From the NCBI GenBank assembly GCA_002358965.1, contig DEPW01000082.1, positions 7,900 through 17,981 of the forward strand: a stretch of DNA of 10,082 nucleotides. Direction: 5' to 3'. Origin of the DNA: Bacteroidales bacterium UBA3382. Its GTDB lineage: Bacteria > Bacteroidota > Bacteroidia > Bacteroidales > UBA932. The notes under the pieces are model-generated. The model worked only from the letters and a program-made list of their open reading frames with translations. It did no database searches and was not told the origin of the DNA. This document shows positions 6,900 through 10,082 of this stretch, piece by piece. The translations under genes and the position numbers were made by a program. Position 1 is the first letter of the stretch. Every line of letters begins with the position of its first letter.

Positions 6900-7313
6900 C
6901 TAATATCTGTACAGCATCTCCCCTATCCCGGACAATGAAGCGTTTTCAACCGTCACTTTATAATCGTAACAGGTAAAGACCATCGTCCCTTCGTCGGTAA
7001 GGTCGTACTTGACGCCCCCATAAGTACCCGAAAGCGATTTTCCCGAGAGATAATCGTTGAATATGTCCCACTCTTCGGAAATCTGGGAGGCAAGGGATTC
7101 AGGCACTAACGAGTAAAGCATAATCATCTCTTTTCCATTGAGAACGCAGATGCGCGAATCGCCTTTGCTGATGGTGAACATCACATTTTCAAACTGCTCC
7201 GGGACTATGCCGCTTTCCTTTATTTCACGGTTGGTCTGCGCGAATGCATTGATTGTCAAGGCACCTGCCAAAACGGCTGCTGTAATGATTGAAACGATAA
7301 AAAATTTTTTCAT
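6900..7313 (-). CDS. Small secreted protein of unknown function, downstream of creD
   Basis: This 137-aa protein has a clear signal peptide (MKKFFIVSIITAAVLAGALTINAFA, cleavage about 25-26), leaving a mature domain of about 112 residues. I do not recognise a family. Visible features are a likely small alpha/beta fold (ENVMFTISKGDSRICVLNGK, 42-61; SEEWDIFNDYLSGKSLSGTY, about 79-98), two cysteines (near 56 and 114), and an end in GIGEMLYRY. It starts only 11 bp after the creD stop on the same strand and is almost certainly co-transcribed with creD, so an envelope role linked to CreD is a reasonable guess. No separate promoter is evident in the 11-bp gap. Confidence 0.75.
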   Translation of the reverse strand: MKKFFIVSIITAAVLAGALTINAFAQTNREIKESGIVPEQFENVMFTISKGDSRICVLNGKEMIMLYSLVPESLASQISEEWDIFNDYLSGKSLSGTYGGVKYDLTDEGTMVFTCYDYKVTVENASLSGIGEMLYRY

Positions 7314-7324
7314 GATTGCAAGAT

Positions 7325-8536
7325 TTAAAAATTAAACTTATTGTTAAGATTCTTTGTGAAATACATTATCATCAGAAGTATTAAGAAGAGCACGAGGGTT
7401 CCGATAATAAGCGCGCTCGTCTCAAGCTGCAAGAGGACATATATGAAGGTGTAGAAGACTGCGACGGCGGCTGCAAACCAATATCCTATACGGGATTTGA
7501 GAACGGAGACGAAATACGCTCCCAAAGAACCCACGGTAAGAACGGAGGCTATCAGATATGCAATCCAGAAGGCCATGTACTCCGTAAATGCCAGCAGGAG
7601 CAGATAGAACAGGCACAACGAAAAGCCCGTCACGATATATTGCACGATATTGACCGGCCTTCCCGAAACGGCTTCGACGAAGAATATACTTGAAAATATC
7701 AGCAGGATGATCAGGAACGAATATTTCAAGGCTCTCATCGATTGGCTGTACTGCGACACGGGAACTACGAAATCCACCCCGAATCTGTAACTGCCGTACC
7801 CGCTTTGCGAGTATAAGCTCCAATTGGCGGTGAAACCGCTGTCCGTAACAGTCCTCTCCGACGGAAGATAGCTCCCGGTGAAACCGGGATTCGGATAGTC
7901 CGAACTGAGCGACAGATTGAAAGTCTCGGCATTATTCACAAAATCCAAAGACCCGTACCCCTTGAACTTCACATCGAGCGAATATTCCATCGAAGCTCCG
8001 GTCTTAAGTTCATAAGGGTTCAGAGCGACTGCCAGCCCGCCATCTTCAGGCTGCATTTCATACTCCTTTCCGTCAAGAACGAAAACCGCATTTTCCTCGA
8101 TGCCCTTGATATCCGTTATCCCGAAAAATATCTCGCATTCTCCCCGCTCACGCGCCAATGAAACGGTGGCTTTATCGAGGAGGATAGTACCGGTCATATC
8201 AAGGCCCGCCCTATATACAGGCACATCGTATATCGAACGGTGCAGGACTTCTACCGAAACATCTCCTTTGATGTCTACTTCGTCCGATACATGTTTTACA
8301 CTTTCATCAGGCTCATAGTATTCTTTCGGCTCATCGTCCGGTATCTTGATATACGGGGTAGATATCAACTGGTGTCCGCCCCACGAATTGCCTATCTCGC
8401 GGGATACTTTTAACGAAAGACTTTCACGCTCGTCTATCTTACTCCAGACAAGCAGCACCGGTATGAACATGAGAATGGCGGTGAGTGCGACAACCACTCC
8501 TTTTACCACTAATTTTTTTGAACTTTTCTTTTCCAT
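7325..8536 (-). CDS. creD: CreD-family inner-membrane protein
   Basis: This 403-aa protein fits the CreD (Cet) family. It has an N-terminal transmembrane helix (about 11-31), then the family's SREIGNSWGGHQLISTPYIKIP segment (45-66), a large periplasmic beta-rich domain (about 40-265), and five closely packed C-terminal helices (about 270-393). These include RALKYSFLIILLIF, the VNIVQYIVTGFSLCLFYLLL and FTEYMAFWIAYLI region, and YVLLQLETSALIIGTLVLF. E. coli CreD is under the CreBC two-component system and affects envelope integrity and colicin E2 tolerance; homologues have been linked to beta-lactam responses. The biochemical role is unresolved. The protein is somewhat shorter than E. coli CreD, in the periplasmic part, with no sign of damage. 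It is the first gene of a two-gene operon with the small secreted protein and is transcribed away from the LytTR operon. The shared 167-bp region carries LytTR-type repeats, so control by that regulator is likely but unproven. Confidence 0.92.
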   Translation of the reverse strand: MEKKSSKKLVVKGVVVALTAILMFIPVLLVWSKIDERESLSLKVSREIGNSWGGHQLISTPYIKIPDDEPKEYYEPDESVKHVSDEVDIKGDVSVEVLHRSIYDVPVYRAGLDMTGTILLDKATVSLARERGECEIFFGITDIKGIEENAVFVLDGKEYEMQPEDGGLAVALNPYELKTGASMEYSLDVKFKGYGSLDFVNNAETFNLSLSSDYPNPGFTGSYLPSERTVTDSGFTANWSLYSQSGYGSYRFGVDFVVPVSQYSQSMRALKYSFLIILLIFSSIFFVEAVSGRPVNIVQYIVTGFSLCLFYLLLLAFTEYMAFWIAYLIASVLTVGSLGAYFVSVLKSRIGYWFAAAVAVFYTFIYVLLQLETSALIIGTLVLFLILLMIMYFTKNLNNKFNF

Positions 8537-8565
8537 AACAATATCTTTGTGTTGCTTTACGGATG

Positions 8566-8596
8566 CAAATATGGATGTTACCTTATTAATCGCAAA
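8566..8596 (-). promoter_or_regulatory. Promoter of the creD operon
   Basis: On the minus strand TTTG (8593-8596), a 19-bp spacer and CATATTTG (8566-8573) match the Bacteroides consensus with one mismatch in the -7 box. The predicted start near 8560 leaves a leader of about 24 nt before the ATG at 8536. A lone TTTACGGA (8556-8563), close to the LytTR-type half-site, overlaps the predicted start and could be a repression site. Confidence 0.6.
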
Positions 8597-8612
8597 GCAT
8601 TTACAGCCGCGT

Positions 8613-8662
8613 TTTACGAAGGCCCTGCAGGGATTTACGAAATGCCCTTTAGGGCTGACGAA
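8613..8662 (+). promoter_or_regulatory. Three phased direct half-sites, probable LytTR operator
   Basis: TTTACGAA occurs at 8613-8620 and 8634-8641, and CTGACGAA at 8655-8662, spaced exactly 21 bp start to start. Between them lie the palindromes CCCTGCAGGG (8623-8632) and CCCTTTAGGG (8645-8654). LytTR proteins such as AgrA and ComE bind pairs of about 9-bp direct repeats spaced about two helical turns apart, so this array fits a LytTR operator. The last half-site ends about 28 bp before the -7 box of the LytTR gene, a position suited to activation. The first lies 17 bp upstream of the creD -33 box. Confidence 0.7.
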
Positions 8663-8690
8663 ATTTCATCGCTCATATGAAAATAACTCC

Positions 8691-8698
8691 TAACTTTG
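8691..8698 (+). promoter_or_regulatory. -7 box of the LytTR operon, almost touching the start codon
   Basis: TAACTTTG is a full TAnnTTTG match and ends 5 bp before the ATG at 8704. The expected TTTG at 19 bp is missing (TTTC at 23 bp), which fits a promoter that needs an activator bound at the repeats just upstream. The message may be leaderless. The box also argues against the upstream in-frame ATG at 8677, which would precede the transcription start. Confidence 0.55.
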
Positions 8699-8703
8699 CG
8701 GTC

Positions 8704-9069
8704 ATGAAAGAACTCATTTTACCCAACAGCGGGACGGAAGTCCTCAAAGTTCGCCCGACAGACATCATATATATAGAGGCCGACGGGAATTATTGCACCA
8801 TGTACCTTACCGGAGGGTTCAAACAGCAACTGTGGTTCAACAGACAAAGATTCATCGCTTTGGTCGAAGAACAGCTGAAATCCGAACGGCCCACCTTCGT
8901 AATCGTCGGAAGGAGCTTCATCATTAACAGCGCCTACATATACCGAATCAATCCCGTACAGGGCGAACTCACACTTTTTGACAACAACAATCCAGACCAA
9001 ATAGTATTGCACGCCTCACAAGTGGCTCTCGGCAGACTTAAAGACGAACTTACAACGATAGGACGATGA
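8704..9069 (+). CDS. Stand-alone LytTR-family transcriptional regulator
   Basis: This 121-aa protein is essentially one LytTR DNA-binding domain, with no receiver domain and no membrane segment. Family marks are VRPTDIIYIEADGNYCTMYL (16-35), the RSFIINSAYIYRI segment (70-82; usually R-S-x-I-V-N), LTLFDNN (90-96) and IVLHASQVALGRLKDEL (100-116, matching the usual S-R-x-y-x-x-l-k end). I choose ATG 8704 over the in-frame ATG 8677 because the -7 box lies at 8691-8698 and residues 1-9 already lead directly into the domain. Its stop overlaps the next start (ATGA, 9066-9069), so the two proteins are likely made together. Regulators of this form often act with a membrane partner encoded beside them, and the downstream gene fits that role. 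It likely binds the 21-bp-phased repeats upstream, controlling itself and possibly creD. Confidence 0.9.
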   Translation: MKELILPNSGTEVLKVRPTDIIYIEADGNYCTMYLTGGFKQQLWFNRQRFIALVEEQLKSERPTFVIVGRSFIINSAYIYRINPVQGELTLFDNNNPDQIVLHASQVALGRLKDELTTIGR

Positions 9070-9947
9070 AAATGCACAACATAGACAATGACGACGAGAT
9101 ACTGGTAATCGGCGGTTCAGAATGGAAACCAGACGAGTCGGACAACGATTCGCAGGACAATATAAAGGACAGAAAATGGAAAACCATTTCCATCATCTTG
9201 GCGACAATCCTCATTATCGGAGCAGGCTTCTTCATAGGTAAACACATCTATTACAGCTCGCAATTCCCTAAATCCCGGCCGGACGGCGAAATAATACGGC
9301 TTTTGGACAGTGCCGCACAAGGAACTCCGGGGATAGGGTTTTCGACTGCCGAAACCATGGGAGTACAATTGAAAATCTACGCCCTCTCAGGACTCAAAGC
9401 CTCGTTTGCCGACACCGTCCCCGATTACAAAGACCCTTCGGTATATTTCATCACACGCAGCGCGGATTACAAGATAGAAAACGATGAAAGAGTAATGATA
9501 GGGGATTTCGTACAGAAGGGAGAAATACTCTCAAAAAGCAGATGGAGAGCCGGATTCATGGCCGTTTCACGGGACGGGAACGCACAGATAGGCATCAGCC
9601 GCAGCGACAGGATACGCCGCCACATCCTGAAAGAAGACGGTTCGTTTTTCCGCCAGATGGCCATAGTAGCCGCTGGAACAAGATGCGACAGACAATACAT
9701 CCTTAAAGGAAAAGTGACCCGTTGCGCATACGCACGCGACGAAGCAGGCAAACTCTATTTCGTAGAAACAGCATATCCGGAAACACTGTACGGCTTCGCA
9801 GACGCACTAATCGAATACGGGTTCATCGATGCCGTCTATGTCACAGGAGGCGCACAGCCGGAACTCTTCTACCGCGACAGCACCGGAACTCCGCACGGAT
9901 ACTATGTTGACGACAAACCTCACAAACTTATAGTCTGGACAAAGTAA
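9066..9947 (+). CDS. Single-pass membrane protein with degenerate phosphodiester-glycosidase-like (NAGPA) ectodomain
   Basis: This 293-aa protein has a short acidic cytoplasmic tail (1-33, rich in D and E), a basic stretch (DRKWK), one transmembrane helix (about 40-58, ISIILATILIIGAGFFIGKH) and an ectodomain of about 230 residues facing the periplasm. The ectodomain resembles the phosphodiester glycosidase (NAGPA, PF09992) family: IGDFVQKGEIL (145-155), DGNAQIGISRSD (170-181), then RCAYARDEAGKLYFVET (219-235) and YGFADALIEYGFIDAVYVTGGA (242-263). The latter aligns with the family pattern of an R-x-A-I-G strand followed by a helix and DGG. Here DGG reads TGG (Thr260) and the strand ends A-Y-A, so catalysis may be lost. 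The start overlaps the LytTR stop by ATGA; ATG 9072 would also serve. No terminator follows within the window. A role as membrane partner or sensor for the LytTR protein is inference. The family match is by eye and moderate. Confidence 0.75.
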   Translation: MKMHNIDNDDEILVIGGSEWKPDESDNDSQDNIKDRKWKTISIILATILIIGAGFFIGKHIYYSSQFPKSRPDGEIIRLLDSAAQGTPGIGFSTAETMGVQLKIYALSGLKASFADTVPDYKDPSVYFITRSADYKIENDERVMIGDFVQKGEILSKSRWRAGFMAVSRDGNAQIGISRSDRIRRHILKEDGSFFRQMAIVAAGTRCDRQYILKGKVTRCAYARDEAGKLYFVETAYPETLYGFADALIEYGFIDAVYVTGGAQPELFYRDSTGTPHGYYVDDKPHKLIVWTK

Positions 9948-10082
9948 GGGGGGGATACTTCTTTGTGTAAATAAACTATCTGTGTATTTGCGCAGTCCCA
10001 CTTCAAATTTGCACAATATGAAAACAGGTTATATTCACAGGGAATAGTAGACGAACATCCGGTTATCCGCAAAATTACCCCT
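9948..10082. other. Non-coding right edge with a G-run and a weak promoter-like pair
   Basis: No gene is supported here. A run of seven G follows the stop codon (9948-9954). TGTG (9981-9984), 19 bp and CAAATTTG (10004-10011) form a promoter-like pair with one mismatch in each box, which might serve a gene beyond the window. The ATG at 10019 closes after eight codons. On the minus strand TAATTTTG at 10070-10077 matches the -7 consensus, but its -33 box would lie outside the window. Confidence 0.35.

Noticed and set aside
8677..8703. Upstream in-frame ATG at 8677 as the LytTR start
   Set aside because: It lies upstream of the TAACTTTG promoter box, and the extra nine residues add nothing to the LytTR domain. 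ATG 8704 fits better.
9948..9954. The seven-G run as a phase-variable tract
   Set aside because: It lies immediately after the stop codon and not within a coding region or between promoter boxes, so slippage would not switch any gene seen here.
10019..10048. A possible new gene start at ATG 10019
   Set aside because: The frame closes after eight codons, and no other frame running to the right edge has a credible start.

Overview
This window looks like a chromosomal segment of a Bacteroidota member, most likely a Bacteroidales gut or oral-type species. The reasons are a TonB-receptor-type N-terminus with a carboxypeptidase-like regulatory domain, a periplasmic TPR/transmembrane/AraC-type regulator, a family M64 peptidase, a DUF234-type ATPase, and promoters of the Bacteroides form (TTTG, about 19 bp, TAnnTTTG) with weak or absent Shine-Dalgarno sites. 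No rRNA, tRNA, CRISPR array or complete insertion sequence is visible. The genus cannot be fixed from the sequence.

Left part (1-3953). The minus strand carries the 5' end of a probable SusC/RagA-like TonB-dependent receptor, cut by the window edge. Upstream of it, on the same strand, is a 564-aa membrane-spanning one-component regulator: leader peptide, TPR-like ectodomain, one transmembrane helix and an AraC-type DNA-binding domain. Divergent from the regulator is a 564-aa surface or periplasmic lipoprotein with two duplicated fibronectin-III-like domains followed by a degenerate propeller-like repeat region. A strong bidirectional terminator separates it from the next, convergent gene.

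Middle (3954-6899). A secreted zinc peptidase of family M64 lies on the minus strand. Divergent from it is an ATPase with a C-terminal DUF234/PD-(D/E)XK nuclease-like domain. Their shared intergenic region holds a canonical promoter and a degenerate duplicated block with a CCGTA/TACGG palindrome. The gene-free stretch after the ATPase holds an 18-bp imperfect inverted repeat that bounds about 90 bp and may be a small mobile-element remnant.

Right part (6900-10082). creD and a small secreted protein of unknown function form a minus-strand pair. Divergent from creD is a two-gene operon with an ATGA overlap. It encodes a stand-alone LytTR DNA-binding protein and a single-pass membrane protein whose ectodomain resembles phosphodiester glycosidases (NAGPA family) but lacks the usual DGG motif. 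Between creD and the LytTR gene are three direct half-sites (consensus TTTACGAA) at exactly 21-bp spacing, separated by CCCT-nn-AGGG palindromes. This geometry is expected for LytTR binding. The most interesting proposal for the window is that these four genes form a LytTR/membrane-partner switch that controls creD and itself. This is inference and is stated so below.
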